Assembly (NCBI RefSeq): GCF_013401995.1
Contig: NZ_JACBJI010000005.1
Coordinates: 124,843-188,842 of the forward strand
Direction: 5' to 3'
DNA length: 64,000 nt
Source of the DNA: Flavobacterium agri
GTDB taxonomy: Bacteria; Bacteroidota; Bacteroidia; Flavobacteriales; Flavobacteriaceae
Shown here: in pieces, positions 36,216 to 45,695 of the stretch
How positions within the stretch are numbered: position 1 is the first letter of the stretch
Layout of the letters: each line of letters begins with the position of its first letter
Notes under the pieces: generated by a model
What the model saw: the letters and a program-made list of their open reading frames with translations, nothing else
Database searches by the model: none
What the model was told of the DNA's origin: nothing
Program-made: the position numbers and the translations under genes

Positions 36216-37619
36216 ATGAAGAAATTCGTTGCATTCACAGCATTTTTCGCTCTTTTGGCAAGCTGCGGTTCGAATAATAGCAAAGGCGAACTTGTCGGGG
36301 TGAAAGGGAAGAAGTGGCATCCGGAGAAACCTTACGGAATGGTTTTGGTTCCTGGAGGTTCATTTATCATGGGTAAGTCAGACGATGATTTGGCGAATGT
36401 TCAGGATGCGCCTACAAAGACGGTCACCGTTCGCTCGTTTTATATGGATGAGACTGAAATCACAAATAGTGAGTATCGTCAATTCGTAGAATGGGTTAAG
36501 GATTCCACAATCCGTGTGCGTCTTGCTATTCTTGCCGATGAAGTCGGTGGAGGAAGTACAGCCGGTGGCGGAGGCGGAAAAGGTAACGGTAAAGGCATCA
36601 GTGATTTTGCTTTTAACGATGCCGATCCTGCAAAAATGACGCCATACGATAAGTATATGTTCGAAAACTACTATAGCCAAGGTACATCGGACGATCCTTA
36701 TGCCGGAAGAAGACTTAATAAGAAGGTGAAGCTTATCAACGATACGAGCAAATATCCGGATGAGTACTATACAGAAGTTATGGATAGTATGTATCTTCCT
36801 GTTGCTGAATCTTTTAACGGATTGCGTACCGTTGACGTGAACAAGCTTCAGTTCCGTTATTCTTGGATGGACATCCAGGCTGCAGCTAAGGCGAAAGTCG
36901 GAAAACGCAGCCAGTTCATCAAAACTGAAAAAGTAAAAGTATATCCAGATACTACTGTTTGGATCAAAGACTTCGCTTACTCTTATAATGAGCCGATGCA
37001 CAATGATTACTTCTGGCACCAGGCTTACAGCGAATATCCTGTAGTAGGTGTTACCTGGAAGCAAGCCAAGGCATTCTGCGCTTGGAGAACTTTGAACAAA
37101 AACGCTTATATCAAGACTAAAAAAGGAAGAGATCTTATCAACTCTTTCCGTTTACCTACAGAGGCTGAATGGGAATATTCCGCTCGTGGAGGTCTTGAGT
37201 CAGGAACTTACCCTTGGGGTGGTCCTTATACGAAAAACGACCGTGGTTGTTTCTTGGCTAACTTCAAACCTAACCGTGGTGATTACGCAGCTGACCAGGC
37301 GTTGTACACTGTCGAGGCCAAGTCTTACGATCCTAACGGATTCAATCTTTACAACATGGCTGGAAACGTAGCCGAGTGGACGGATTCTTCATACGATCCT
37401 GCAGCTTACGAATATGTTTCTACAATGAACCCGACTGTTGGTGATCAAACCAATATGCGCAAAGTCGTTCGTGGTGGTTCTTGGAAGGATGTGGCCTATT
37501 TCCTTCAAGTTTCTACACGTGACTTTGAATATGCTGATACGGCTAGAAGTTATATCGGATTCCGTACAGTTCAAGATTACATGGGCTTGCAAATAACCGG
37601 CAAAGCGCCCAAAAGATAA
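36216..37619 (+). CDS. gldK: Gliding motility / T9SS lipoprotein GldK
   Basis: A 467-aa lipoprotein with signal FTAFFALLASC-GSNNSKG. The body is a sulfatase-modifying-factor (SUMF1/FGE-like) fold: MVLVPGGSFIMGKSDDD, MDETEITNSEYRQFVEWV, LPTEAEWEYSARGG and YNMAGNVAEWTDSSYDP, ending KVVRGGSWKD...IGFRTVQ. GldK (PorK in Porphyromonas) forms the periplasmic ring with GldN on the outer membrane. An insert near 110-130 is Gly-rich. First of four genes in order K-L-M-N. Its codon use (many T-ending, few rare codons) fits strong expression. Confidence 0.95.
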   Translation: MKKFVAFTAFFALLASCGSNNSKGELVGVKGKKWHPEKPYGMVLVPGGSFIMGKSDDDLANVQDAPTKTVTVRSFYMDETEITNSEYRQFVEWVKDSTIRVRLAILADEVGGGSTAGGGGGKGNGKGISDFAFNDADPAKMTPYDKYMFENYYSQGTSDDPYAGRRLNKKVKLINDTSKYPDEYYTEVMDSMYLPVAESFNGLRTVDVNKLQFRYSWMDIQAAAKAKVGKRSQFIKTEKVKVYPDTTVWIKDFAYSYNEPMHNDYFWHQAYSEYPVVGVTWKQAKAFCAWRTLNKNAYIKTKKGRDLINSFRLPTEAEWEYSARGGLESGTYPWGGPYTKNDRGCFLANFKPNRGDYAADQALYTVEAKSYDPNGFNLYNMAGNVAEWTDSSYDPAAYEYVSTMNPTVGDQTNMRKVVRGGSWKDVAYFLQVSTRDFEYADTARSYIGFRTVQDYMGLQITGKAPKR

Positions 37620-37678
37620 GAACCTTAATTATTAACCACTTTATTGTAAATTAACTTAACTAACTAAAAATTATTATT

Positions 37679-38308
37679 ATGGCATTATTGAGTCCTAAAG
37701 TAATGAATTTCTGCTACGGTATGGGAGCAGCGGTCGTAATCGTTGGAGCTTTGTTCAAATTGATGCACTGGCCAGGAGCGAGCGCGATGCTTATCATAGG
37801 TCTTGGAACTGAGGCTTTGATTTTCGGTCTTTCCGCTTTTGATCCTGTAGCTAAAGAACTTGACTGGTCATTGGTATATCCGGAACTTGCCGGAGGTGAA
37901 GCCAAACCAAAAGATAAAAAAGAGAACCCAACAGAAGCTCAAGGTTTGCTTTCTCAAAAGCTTGACAACTTGCTTAAAGAAGCTAAGATCGACGGAGAGC
38001 TTATGGCTAGCTTGGGAAGCAGCATCCGTAACTTCGAATCTGCTGCTAAAGGAATTTCTCCTACAGTTGATGCTATCGCTTCACAAAAGAAATACAGCGA
38101 AGAGCTTACTATGGCTGCCGCTCAACTTGAGTCTTTGAACAGCTTGTACAAAGTTCAGTTGGAAAGCGCTTCTCGTAACGCTCAAATCAACCAAGAGGTA
38201 GCTGAGAACAACCTTAAATTGAAAGATCAAATGCAGTCATTGACGTCAAACTTGTCTTCATTGAACAATGTTTATGGCGGAATGCTTTCTGCAATGGGTA
38301 GAAACTAA
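37679..38308 (+). CDS. gldL: Gliding motility / T9SS motor protein GldL
   Basis: A 209-aa inner-membrane protein. Two helices lie in the first 55 residues: VMNFCYGMGAAVVIVGALFK and the following GASAMLIIGLGTEALIFGLS. Lys-27 and Glu-45 correspond to the charged pair (K27, E49 in F. johnsoniae) thought to serve in proton flow; the four-residue offset comes from a shorter loop. The C-terminal 140 residues are a cytoplasmic helical region. With GldM it forms the proton-driven motor. 59 bases after gldK. Confidence 0.95.
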   Translation: MALLSPKVMNFCYGMGAAVVIVGALFKLMHWPGASAMLIIGLGTEALIFGLSAFDPVAKELDWSLVYPELAGGEAKPKDKKENPTEAQGLLSQKLDNLLKEAKIDGELMASLGSSIRNFESAAKGISPTVDAIASQKKYSEELTMAAAQLESLNSLYKVQLESASRNAQINQEVAENNLKLKDQMQSLTSNLSSLNNVYGGMLSAMGRN

Positions 38309-38350
38309 TTTAGGCGACATTTTTTAATTTAAACTAACTAATCTAAAAGA

Positions 38351-39889
38351 ATGGCGTCAGGAAAATTAACCCCTAGGCAAAAGATGATCAACCTGATGTA
38401 TCTGGTGTTCATCGCGATGTTGGCATTGAATATGTCAAAAGAGGTACTTTCGGCTTTCGGTCTTATGAACGAGAAGTTCGAGGCAGCTAACATATCCTCT
38501 ACAGAAACGAATACAGGTATGCTTGCGGCTCTTGAGAAAAAGGCTTCAGAAGATGCTCACTTTACGCAAGCGGCATCTGAAGCTAAAAGAGTTTCTGAAA
38601 TAAGCAACCAATTCTACACTTATCTTGAAGGTCTTAAAAAAGATGCTACAGAAGGTGTTGAAGTAAACCCTGAAACTAAAAAGCTTCCTTATGAGGCGAT
38701 GGATAAGGGTGATAAAATTGATGAAAGATGGTTCGAAGGAGATGGATATTCTCCAAAAGGAAAGCAGATTGTTGACGCTTTCGCGAAATATCTTGCTGAT
38801 ATGAAGGCTGTAATCGGAAACAACACTAAGCTTAGTGGAGTTCAAGAAGAGATTACTGCAAAATTCAACACTGCTGATGTGAAGGATGGAGAAGGTGTTA
38901 CCAAGAAATATCTTGACTACCATTTCAAAGGCTTTCCTTCTATTGCATCTTTGACTAAGATTTCTGCATTCCAGAACGACGTGAGAAAGGCAGAAGCCGA
39001 TACTTACGCTATCCTTCTTGGTAAAGCTGCGGTAGAAACTGCTTCAATGAAAAACTATACTGCTTTGGTTGTATTGGACAAAAACGCTTACTTCCAAGGT
39101 GAAAAAGTAACAGGTAAAGTGGTTTTGGGTCGTTACGATCAAAACACAAAACCGACTGCTTTCAAAGGACCTGGTAAAATCCAAAACGGTCAAGCTGTTA
39201 TCGATATGACTGCTGGATCGGTTGGTGAGCAAAAAATCGCAGGTGAATTTACATTCCTTGAAGACGGAAAGCCGGTTCCATTGAAATTCGAAGGTAAGTA
39301 TGTGGTTGTTCCACGTCCTTCAGGAGCTAACATTTCTGCAGACAAGATGAACGTTGTTTACCGCGGTCTTCCTAACCCGATGACAATTTCGGTTGCAGGC
39401 GTGGCTGACAGCGATGTCAAAGCTTCTGCTCCAGGTTTGTCTAGCTCAGGTAAAGGAAAATACAACCTTAACCCAGGTGGCGGTACAGAAGTTGTCGTTA
39501 ACGTCAACGCTAAATTGCCTGATGGAAAATCGGTTACAGATAAGAAAGTTTTCCGTATCAAAAACATCCCAGGACCACAAGGTGCTATCGGTGGAATCGT
39601 TGGTGATACTAAAGGAGCTAAATCACGTCTTGAAGTTTCTCAGGTTTCCGCGAAATTGGAAGACTTCCTTTACGACCTTAACTTCCGTGTAACCCAGTTT
39701 ACTTTCAAAGTTCCTGGACAAGCTGCAGTAGTCGTAAACGGTGACCGTGTGAACGCTCAGTGTAAAGCTGCTCTTGCGCGTGCAAGCCGTGGCGATCAAG
39801 TTACCATCAGCGATATCAAAACTGTAATTGAAGGAGCTCCGAACATTACTACCAAGAAATGTTCACCAGTTATTTACGAAATACAATAA
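38351..39889 (+). CDS. gldM: Gliding motility / T9SS motor protein GldM
   Basis: A 512-aa protein with a single N-terminal membrane helix (INLMYLVFIAMLALNMSKEV, about 13-32) and a long periplasmic part made of a helical domain D1 (to about 220) and three Ig-like beta domains. It pairs with GldL to turn proton flow into motion that drives T9SS secretion and gliding, and reaches the GldK/GldN ring. Length agrees with F. johnsoniae GldM. It starts 42 bases after gldL. Confidence 0.95.
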   Translation: MASGKLTPRQKMINLMYLVFIAMLALNMSKEVLSAFGLMNEKFEAANISSTETNTGMLAALEKKASEDAHFTQAASEAKRVSEISNQFYTYLEGLKKDATEGVEVNPETKKLPYEAMDKGDKIDERWFEGDGYSPKGKQIVDAFAKYLADMKAVIGNNTKLSGVQEEITAKFNTADVKDGEGVTKKYLDYHFKGFPSIASLTKISAFQNDVRKAEADTYAILLGKAAVETASMKNYTALVVLDKNAYFQGEKVTGKVVLGRYDQNTKPTAFKGPGKIQNGQAVIDMTAGSVGEQKIAGEFTFLEDGKPVPLKFEGKYVVVPRPSGANISADKMNVVYRGLPNPMTISVAGVADSDVKASAPGLSSSGKGKYNLNPGGGTEVVVNVNAKLPDGKSVTDKKVFRIKNIPGPQGAIGGIVGDTKGAKSRLEVSQVSAKLEDFLYDLNFRVTQFTFKVPGQAAVVVNGDRVNAQCKAALARASRGDQVTISDIKTVIEGAPNITTKKCSPVIYEIQ

Positions 39890-39933
39890 GAATTTAAGTT
39901 ATCCGTTAACCTACATAACTTAACAGTACAAAC

Positions 39934-40920
39934 ATGAGACTTAGAAACCTTTTAGTAATAGTGTGTGCAGCGGCTGCGAGCCATACGTTTGGGCAATCGA
40001 ATTTGCTTAACGCAAAGACGCCGGACGAAATCGGTAAAAAGACGCCTGCACAGTTGATTTCCGATAACGACAAGCCATTGCCTTACGGATACGTGCACGA
40101 TCGCGATGTACTGATGGGTAAAACCGTTTGGGAATATATCGATCTTGACCAACGCGTTAACTTCCCGATGTATTACCCGGTCGATACCGCTAACATCGGT
40201 AAAGACAGACGTTCTTTGTTCAATGTTTTGCTGGCGAATGTACAGAACGGAAAAATCACCGAGGTTTATGCCGATGAGTATTTCAACACTAAGAAAACGT
40301 TGAAAGACATGGAATCTGTATTTACCTACATCGATACACTCGATTCAGGTCGTGACGAATTGAACAACAACCGCGATCTTTATTTTGCCCGCGAAACAAA
40401 AGCGGTAGTGAAGAAAGACAAGAAAGGGCGTGTCATTTCATCTACTCCTGGAGGAACTGTTCCTGCCCAAAAGCAACTTGATCCTCAGTTTATCAACAAA
40501 ACGGAGCTTACTCCGGCCGACGTTAAAGGATACCGTATCAAAGGATATTGGTATTTCGACAAACGTCAAGGTGAATTGAAGTATCGTATGTTGGCGATTT
40601 GTCCGGTTGCTATCGAGGCCCGTGACATCGGAAAGGAAAAGGCTGAACCAATCGAGCTTTTCTGGGTGTACTTCCCTGCAATCCGTGACGTATTGCACGA
40701 GCACAAAGCTTTCAACGACCGCAACTCGGCCATGCCAATCTCGTTTGACCACCTTTTGAACTCACGCCGCTTCAGCGGAGAGATCTACAAAGAAGAAAAC
40801 GTGTACGGTGACCGCCAGATTGCAGACTACATGAAAGACAACGCGCAAATGCAACTTCTCGAGTCGGAGCGCATCAAGGATAAAATCCGCGATTTCGAGC
40901 AAGATATGTGGAATTACTAA
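39934..40920 (+). CDS. gldN: Gliding motility / T9SS protein GldN
   Basis: A 328-aa exported protein (signal to SHTFGQ). Typical blocks: NDKPLPYGYVHDRDVLMGKT, WEYIDLDQRVNFPMYYP and LFWVYFPAIRDVLHEHKAFN. GldN (PorN) joins GldK in the periplasmic ring of the T9SS. It is 44 bases after gldM, last of the operon, with a strong terminator behind it. The C-terminus is helical and charged, ending FEQDMWNY. Confidence 0.94.
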   Translation: MRLRNLLVIVCAAAASHTFGQSNLLNAKTPDEIGKKTPAQLISDNDKPLPYGYVHDRDVLMGKTVWEYIDLDQRVNFPMYYPVDTANIGKDRRSLFNVLLANVQNGKITEVYADEYFNTKKTLKDMESVFTYIDTLDSGRDELNNNRDLYFARETKAVVKKDKKGRVISSTPGGTVPAQKQLDPQFINKTELTPADVKGYRIKGYWYFDKRQGELKYRMLAICPVAIEARDIGKEKAEPIELFWVYFPAIRDVLHEHKAFNDRNSAMPISFDHLLNSRRFSGEIYKEENVYGDRQIADYMKDNAQMQLLESERIKDKIRDFEQDMWNY

Positions 40921-40935
40921 AATTCTCAAATCATA

Positions 40936-40970
40936 CAAAAACCCTCGCTTTTTAGTGAGGGTTTTTTATT
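40936..40970 (+). terminator. Terminator of gldKLMN
   Basis: AAAAACCCTC...GAGGGTTTTTT: a short stem with an 11-base loop and a T-run, 16 bases after the gldN stop. Confidence 0.85.
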
Positions 40971-40975
40971 TTATG

Positions 40976-41184
40976 GCGTGCCGGCGGCTCGTAAGTCGGT
41001 AGTGACGGCAACTTTCGTCAAAGCCGCCGTCGCGCTGTTCGTTCATAGTCCTCGTTTTCAAGCCAAATTTTTTAAGGTGCGACACGGCTTCCGTTGGTCG
41101 CCGCGCCGCGCCCAAAAAAATAAAGGCTTGCAAACTGCGGGCTAACCACTTCCATCGCTCACGCGCAATCCGTAACTTTACGGC
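40976..41184. other. GC-rich gap with no gene recognised
   Basis: About 200 bases between the gldN terminator and the FAD oxidoreductase gene, richer in GC than its surroundings. Short open frames exist on the minus strand but show no family features. TAACTTTA (41173-41180) could be a -7 box for the next gene, which would then have almost no leader. Confidence 0.35.
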
Positions 41185-42228
41185 ATGAAAGATTACATCA
41201 TCGTCGGTGCCGGTCTTGCCGGAATCGCTTTCGCCGAAACTGTGATCAACGAAGGCAAATCCGCTTTGGTTTTTGACAACGATTCGCAGCATTCTTCCCA
41301 AACAGCAGCCGGCGTCTACAATCCCGTAATCCTAAAAAGATTCAGCCGATTGCAGGACGCGCAACAACAGCTCGATTCCATGCAGCAGTTTTATGTGCAA
41401 GTCGAATCGCGAATCGGCAGGAAATACAACTTTGATAAACAAATCCTACGTCGTTTCGCATCTGTAGAAGAGCAGAACAATTGGTTCATCGCTTCCGAAA
41501 AAGACGGATTGTCGCCTTTCTTGTCCGGAACTTTGGTTCGCGACAAATTCAACGACATCGATTCTCCTTTCGATTTCGGCCTCGTACTCCAAACCGGTTA
41601 CGTCGACACAATGGCATTTTTAAGCGATTACAAACGCTTTCTTGAAGCATCAGGCTCCTATGTCAACGAGTCGTTCGATTACTCCAAATTGACGCAAAAA
41701 GAAGGTTTTGTCGAATACGGAACTATCAAAGCGCGTCACATCGTTTTCTGTGAAGGTTTCGGAATCAAATCAAATCCATACTTCAATCATTTGCCGCTCG
41801 AAGGAACGAAAGGCGAAGTCATAATCATCAAAGCCAATTTGGAAATGGATGTAATCGTCAAAGGAGGCGTTTTCATACTTCCGCTCGGAAACAAAACCTT
41901 CAAGGTTGGCGCGACTTATGAATGGACAGACAAAACCGAAATGCCGACCGAATCCGCCAAACTGGAACTCATCGAAAAACTAAAGGAAATCGTCAAGGTA
42001 GATTTTGAGATTGTCGATCAAAAAGCCGGAATCCGCCCAACGGTAAAAGACCGAAAACCACTAATCGGCACACATCCAAATTTTCCGAACTTCCATATTC
42101 TAAACGGACTCGGAACGCGAGGCGTGATGCTCGGCCCGACATCGGCAAAAACACTTTACGAATCCATCGAAAACGGCACGGAAATCCCGGCAAGCGTCAA
42201 TATCACGCGTTTTCGTTATAACGGTTGA
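41185..42228 (+). CDS. FAD-dependent oxidoreductase (DAO family)
   Basis: A 347-aa protein. The N-terminal Rossmann motif is YIIVGAGLAGIAFAETV with FD at the end of the second strand. The C-terminal part has AGIRPTVKDRKPLIG and LNGLGTRGVMLGP, the FAD-contact end of D-amino-acid oxidase-like enzymes. It probably oxidises an amine or hydroxy acid. The substrate cannot be told. Its stop overlaps the 3' end of the DUF983 gene on the other strand (26 bases). No signal peptide. Confidence 0.82.
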   Translation: MKDYIIVGAGLAGIAFAETVINEGKSALVFDNDSQHSSQTAAGVYNPVILKRFSRLQDAQQQLDSMQQFYVQVESRIGRKYNFDKQILRRFASVEEQNNWFIASEKDGLSPFLSGTLVRDKFNDIDSPFDFGLVLQTGYVDTMAFLSDYKRFLEASGSYVNESFDYSKLTQKEGFVEYGTIKARHIVFCEGFGIKSNPYFNHLPLEGTKGEVIIIKANLEMDVIVKGGVFILPLGNKTFKVGATYEWTDKTEMPTESAKLELIEKLKEIVKVDFEIVDQKAGIRPTVKDRKPLIGTHPNFPNFHILNGLGTRGVMLGPTSAKTLYESIENGTEIPASVNITRFRYNG

Positions 42229-42598
42229 TGGCTTCGGGATCGTAGTTGATAAAGAGGTTGATGTAAATGTTGCGTGAAAGTCGTGTTATGATTGGCATAA
42301 GCGCCATCTCCAATCCGAAAATCCAACCGAACGACTGCAGCATCGTCGCGCCAAACGCATACGCGATCGCGAAAATCAAGATTCCGAGCCCGACGCCAAG
42401 CGCATAACTCACATACATAGCCCCAAAAAAGAACGACGTCTCGATTTTGTAAACGAATCCGCACTTGCGGCAATTGTGGTGCATTTTAAGATTATCGGCC
42501 AACGCATAAGGGTTGGGGTTCACGAACATTTTGTCTTCGTGGCATTTCGGACAAGTTCCTGTTAAAATGCTATACAGTTTGCTGCCTTTTTTTAACAT
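42203..42598 (-). CDS. DUF983 family membrane protein
   Basis: A 131-aa protein. A zinc-ribbon-like start (CPKCHEDKMFV, then HHNCRKCGFVYKIE) is followed by two or three hydrophobic helices. This is the DUF983 layout; function unknown. The start at 42598 (MLKKGSK) is chosen because the longer frame from TTG 42646 overlaps the -7 box TAATTTTG (42651-42644). The gene diverges from the ABC-F gene. Confidence 0.8.
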   Translation of the reverse strand: MLKKGSKLYSILTGTCPKCHEDKMFVNPNPYALADNLKMHHNCRKCGFVYKIETSFFFGAMYVSYALGVGLGILIFAIAYAFGATMLQSFGWIFGLEMALMPIITRLSRNIYINLFINYDPEAINRYNENA

Positions 42599-42643
42599 TT
42601 GCAAAAAAATTCGCGGATGTAGTTTTTCCGCCGATTTCCACTG

Positions 42644-42651
42644 CAAAATTA
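42644..42651 (-). promoter_or_regulatory. Candidate -7 box of DUF983 gene
   Basis: TAATTTTG on the minus strand, a full TAnnTTTG match. It overlaps the alternative TTG start and thus argues for the ATG at 42598. Confidence 0.45.
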
Positions 42652-42681
42652 CGGATTCGCTTCCGTATAAAATCGCACAAA

Positions 42682-44580
42682 ATGCTCAATATCCACAATC
42701 TTTCGGTGTCGTTTGGAGGCACGTATTTGTTTGAAGAAGTCACCTTTCGATTGGGTGCGGGCGACCGCGTCGGATTAGTCGGGAAAAACGGGGCCGGAAA
42801 ATCTACGATGCTCAAAATCCTGTCGCGCGATTTGGCTCCCGATTCGGGCAGCATCGCCACAGAAAAAGAAGTAAAGATCGGATTCCTACGCCAGGACATC
42901 GACTTCGAGCAAGGCCGGACAGTTCTCGAGGAAGCGTATCAGGCATTCGAGGAAATCAAGGAAATCGAGCGCAAACTCGAACACATCAACCATCAACTTG
43001 CGACGCGTACCGATTACGAATCGGAAACCTACTCGAAACTCATAGAAGATTTGTCCGATTACACGCATCGTTACGAATTGCTCGGCGGATACGATTACAT
43101 CGGAAATACCGAAAAAATCCTGCTCGGACTCGGTTTCAAGCGCGAGGAATTCAACAACCAGACCGACACGTTCTCTGGCGGATGGCGCATGCGTATCGAG
43201 CTCGCTAAACTGCTTTTGCAGAACAACGACATCCTGCTTCTCGATGAGCCGACGAACCACCTCGATATCGAGTCGATCATCTGGCTCGAAAGCTTTTTGA
43301 AGAATTTTCCGGGCGTCGTCGTGATCGTTTCCCACGATAAGATGTTCCTCGACAACGTTACGAACCGCACGATCGAGATTTCACTAGGAAAAGCGTACGA
43401 CTTCGCCAAACCGTATTCCGAATATCTCATTTTGAGGAGTGAAATCCGCGAAAAGCAATTGGCGACCCAAAAAAATCAACAAAAGAAGATAGAAGAAACC
43501 GAAAAACTCATCGAGAAATTCCGTGCCAAAGCGTCGAAAGCGTCGATGGCGCAGTCGCTTATCAAAAAACTGGATAAAGTCGAGCGCATCGAAGTGGACG
43601 AAGAAGATACGTCGGTGATGAACATCTCGTTTCCCGTTTCGAAAACGCCGGGTCGTGTCGTCATCGAAGCCGAACACGTCACCAAAAATTACGGCGATAA
43701 AAACATTTTCAAGGATATTTCGCTTCTCGTCGAACGCGGATCCAAAATGGCTTTCGTAGGCCAGAACGGACAAGGAAAATCAACGTTCATCAAAGCCATC
43801 GTCGGTGACATCGATTACACGGGAACAATCAAGCTCGGACATAACGTCGAACTCGGTTATTTCGCGCAGAACCAGGCCGAATACCTCGACGGTGAAATCA
43901 CGCTGCTCGAAACGATGACCAACGCCGCAAACGATACGAACCGTTCGAAAGTACGTGACATGCTCGGTGCGTTCCTGTTCCGCGGAGACGACGTCGAGAA
44001 GAAGGTAAAAGTACTTTCGGGAGGTGAAAGGAACAGGCTTGCGCTTTGTAAATTGTTGCTTCAGCCAATCAATGTCTTGCTGATGGACGAACCTACGAAC
44101 CACCTCGACATCAAATCGAAAAACGTACTCAAAGCCGCACTCCAGAAATACGAAGGTACGCTGTTGCTCGTTTCGCACGACCGTGACTTTTTGCAAGGTT
44201 TGTCGAATGTGGTTTATGAATTCCGCGACCACAAAATCAAGGAATATCTGGGCGACATCAATTTCTTCCTCGAACAGCGCAACGTAGAGAACATGCGAGA
44301 AGTCGAAAAGAAAGACGTGGCCAAAAAAGAGATCAAGGAAGCGCCGAAATCATCCGAAGACCAAAAGAAAAACAAACAACTGCAAAACAAACTTTCAAAG
44401 GTCGAAAGTCAAATTCAACAGCTAGAAGAAGACATCCGCAAAGACGACAAAGCACTCGAATCTAACTACGACAAGCACATCGAAGACGCCAATTTTTTCG
44501 TTGCTTACAATCGTAAAAAAGAAGAATTGGATAAGTTGATGGCGGAATGGGAGAGGATTCAAGAGGAAATAGAAGGGTGA
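42682..44580 (+). CDS. ABC-F family ATPase
   Basis: A 632-aa soluble protein with two ATPase domains and no membrane part. Domain 1: GKNGAGKST (about 35), SGGWRMRIELA, LLLDEPTNHLD. Domain 2: GQNGQGKST (about 352), LSGGERNRLAL, LLMDEPTNHLD. Between them is the helical linker of ABC-F proteins, rich in Lys and Gln; the last 90 residues are a coiled coil as in Uup/YdiF. ABC-F proteins act on the ribosome, some giving antibiotic resistance, others helping stalled translation; this one is most like the housekeeping kind. A hairpin repeat follows 5 bases after its stop. Confidence 0.92.
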   Translation: MLNIHNLSVSFGGTYLFEEVTFRLGAGDRVGLVGKNGAGKSTMLKILSRDLAPDSGSIATEKEVKIGFLRQDIDFEQGRTVLEEAYQAFEEIKEIERKLEHINHQLATRTDYESETYSKLIEDLSDYTHRYELLGGYDYIGNTEKILLGLGFKREEFNNQTDTFSGGWRMRIELAKLLLQNNDILLLDEPTNHLDIESIIWLESFLKNFPGVVVIVSHDKMFLDNVTNRTIEISLGKAYDFAKPYSEYLILRSEIREKQLATQKNQQKKIEETEKLIEKFRAKASKASMAQSLIKKLDKVERIEVDEEDTSVMNISFPVSKTPGRVVIEAEHVTKNYGDKNIFKDISLLVERGSKMAFVGQNGQGKSTFIKAIVGDIDYTGTIKLGHNVELGYFAQNQAEYLDGEITLLETMTNAANDTNRSKVRDMLGAFLFRGDDVEKKVKVLSGGERNRLALCKLLLQPINVLLMDEPTNHLDIKSKNVLKAALQKYEGTLLLVSHDRDFLQGLSNVVYEFRDHKIKEYLGDINFFLEQRNVENMREVEKKDVAKKEIKEAPKSSEDQKKNKQLQNKLSKVESQIQQLEEDIRKDDKALESNYDKHIEDANFFVAYNRKKEELDKLMAEWERIQEEIEG

Positions 44581-44585
44581 TTTTA

Positions 44586-44649
44586 GATTCCGACGAAGGA
44601 GGAATCTTAGCCAATGCGCACAAGCTGAGATTCCTCCTTCGTCGGAATC
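44586..44649. repeat. Palindromic hairpin element, copy 2
   Basis: A perfect 22-base inverted repeat: 44586-44607 pairs with 44628-44649, loop 20 bases. Sequence nearly the same as the element at 17181-17245, including the AGCCA after the left arm. It lies between two convergent genes (ABC-F and App1-like), where it could stop transcription both ways. Confidence 0.85.
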
Positions 44650-44655
44650 CCCAAA

Positions 44656-45624
44656 CTAAGAAATCAACCCAATCCGCTTCGAATGGGCAATTGCATCTTC
44701 GCTATCCCTGAAATAGCAGCATGCAACATTCATTGACTCCATGTTCTTGATGGCGTCTATGGCTTTTTGTTTTTTTTCGGTTCCCGTCTGCCGAATGTAA
44801 ACCGCCTTTACCGTAACCGGGAAAATCTTGCAGATAGCTTCGTACAAATACGGATCGTGCTGTGAATCGTCTCCCAAAAGCGTGTATTGCAAATGCGGAT
44901 AAAACTCAAGGATGTGCTTGATTTTTTCGAATTTATGGTTGTGGTCGCCACGTCCGGTAATAAAAAAATCGGTGAGGCTCGTCTTGATGTCCTTAAGCAG
45001 TAAAACCGCGCGCGGCAGTTCGTGAAGTTGCGTAAAATCGACAATAAAACGGTACAGGTTCCATTCGCTGCTCGACACGTAAAAAAAAGCGTTCTGCTCG
45101 TTCTTCTTGTTGCGTCCGGCCGTGCTCAACGCCTGATAATGCGGAACGACACCTTCAAAAACTTTCCTGTCGTTCACATTCCTGAACAAAAGAATATAAA
45201 GCTTCTTGAACGGATTGCGCGTGTGCGACACCAAAAACGTATCGTCTATATCCGAAATGAAGCCCAAATTGCCTTCGTGAGGCCGTATAAAGCTGCTTTT
45301 GGTCACGATTTCTTCTCCGTTGTGCATGATGCTCACGAAATAATCGATCCAGCCGTAATCGGGTTCTTTCTTCAACGGGATTGAAAATTTAAAATAGCCG
45401 TCATCGAGGGTTTTGGTGTGGATTTTCTGGTTGTTCCAATGCAGGTACACGTCGGCGTTCTTTTGCGTCTTGATGCGGAACATGCGGATCACCCACTTGG
45501 CGTTGCGGAAACGTTTCTTCTGGAAGTCGTATTCTTCTTTGGTCGTCGGACGAAAAACGTGACCCATGACGATCAGTTCTTCTTCGTTGGCGTAACCTCG
45601 GTACAATTTGAGAATCGGCTTCAT
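44656..45624 (-). CDS. App1-like phosphatase (DUF2183 domain)
   Basis: A 322-aa protein. Residues about 130-290 carry the App1 catalytic domain with GFISDIDDTFLVSHT (DxDDT of HAD phosphatases), then FFYVSSSEWNLYRFI, FFITGRGDHNHKFEKI and LLGDDSQHDPYLY. Yeast App1 is a phosphatidate phosphatase. The N-terminal 120 residues are beta-rich (FRPTTKEEYDFQKKRFRNA). It lies back to back with the diacylglycerol-kinase-like gene at 45696, which would make the substrate of this enzyme; the link is suggestive, not proven. Confidence 0.85.
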   Translation of the reverse strand: MKPILKLYRGYANEEELIVMGHVFRPTTKEEYDFQKKRFRNAKWVIRMFRIKTQKNADVYLHWNNQKIHTKTLDDGYFKFSIPLKKEPDYGWIDYFVSIMHNGEEIVTKSSFIRPHEGNLGFISDIDDTFLVSHTRNPFKKLYILLFRNVNDRKVFEGVVPHYQALSTAGRNKKNEQNAFFYVSSSEWNLYRFIVDFTQLHELPRAVLLLKDIKTSLTDFFITGRGDHNHKFEKIKHILEFYPHLQYTLLGDDSQHDPYLYEAICKIFPVTVKAVYIRQTGTEKKQKAIDAIKNMESMNVACCYFRDSEDAIAHSKRIGLIS

Positions 45625-45695
45625 GAAAAATCGTTAAATTTAAAATCGGTGTTAAAGCTTATTTCAAATTACGAAAAATCGCGCAATTTTAAAGT

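Noticed and set aside
42599..42646. TTG start at 42646 for the DUF983 gene
   Set aside because: It would overlap the -7 box TAATTTTG; the ATG at 42598 fits the family start.
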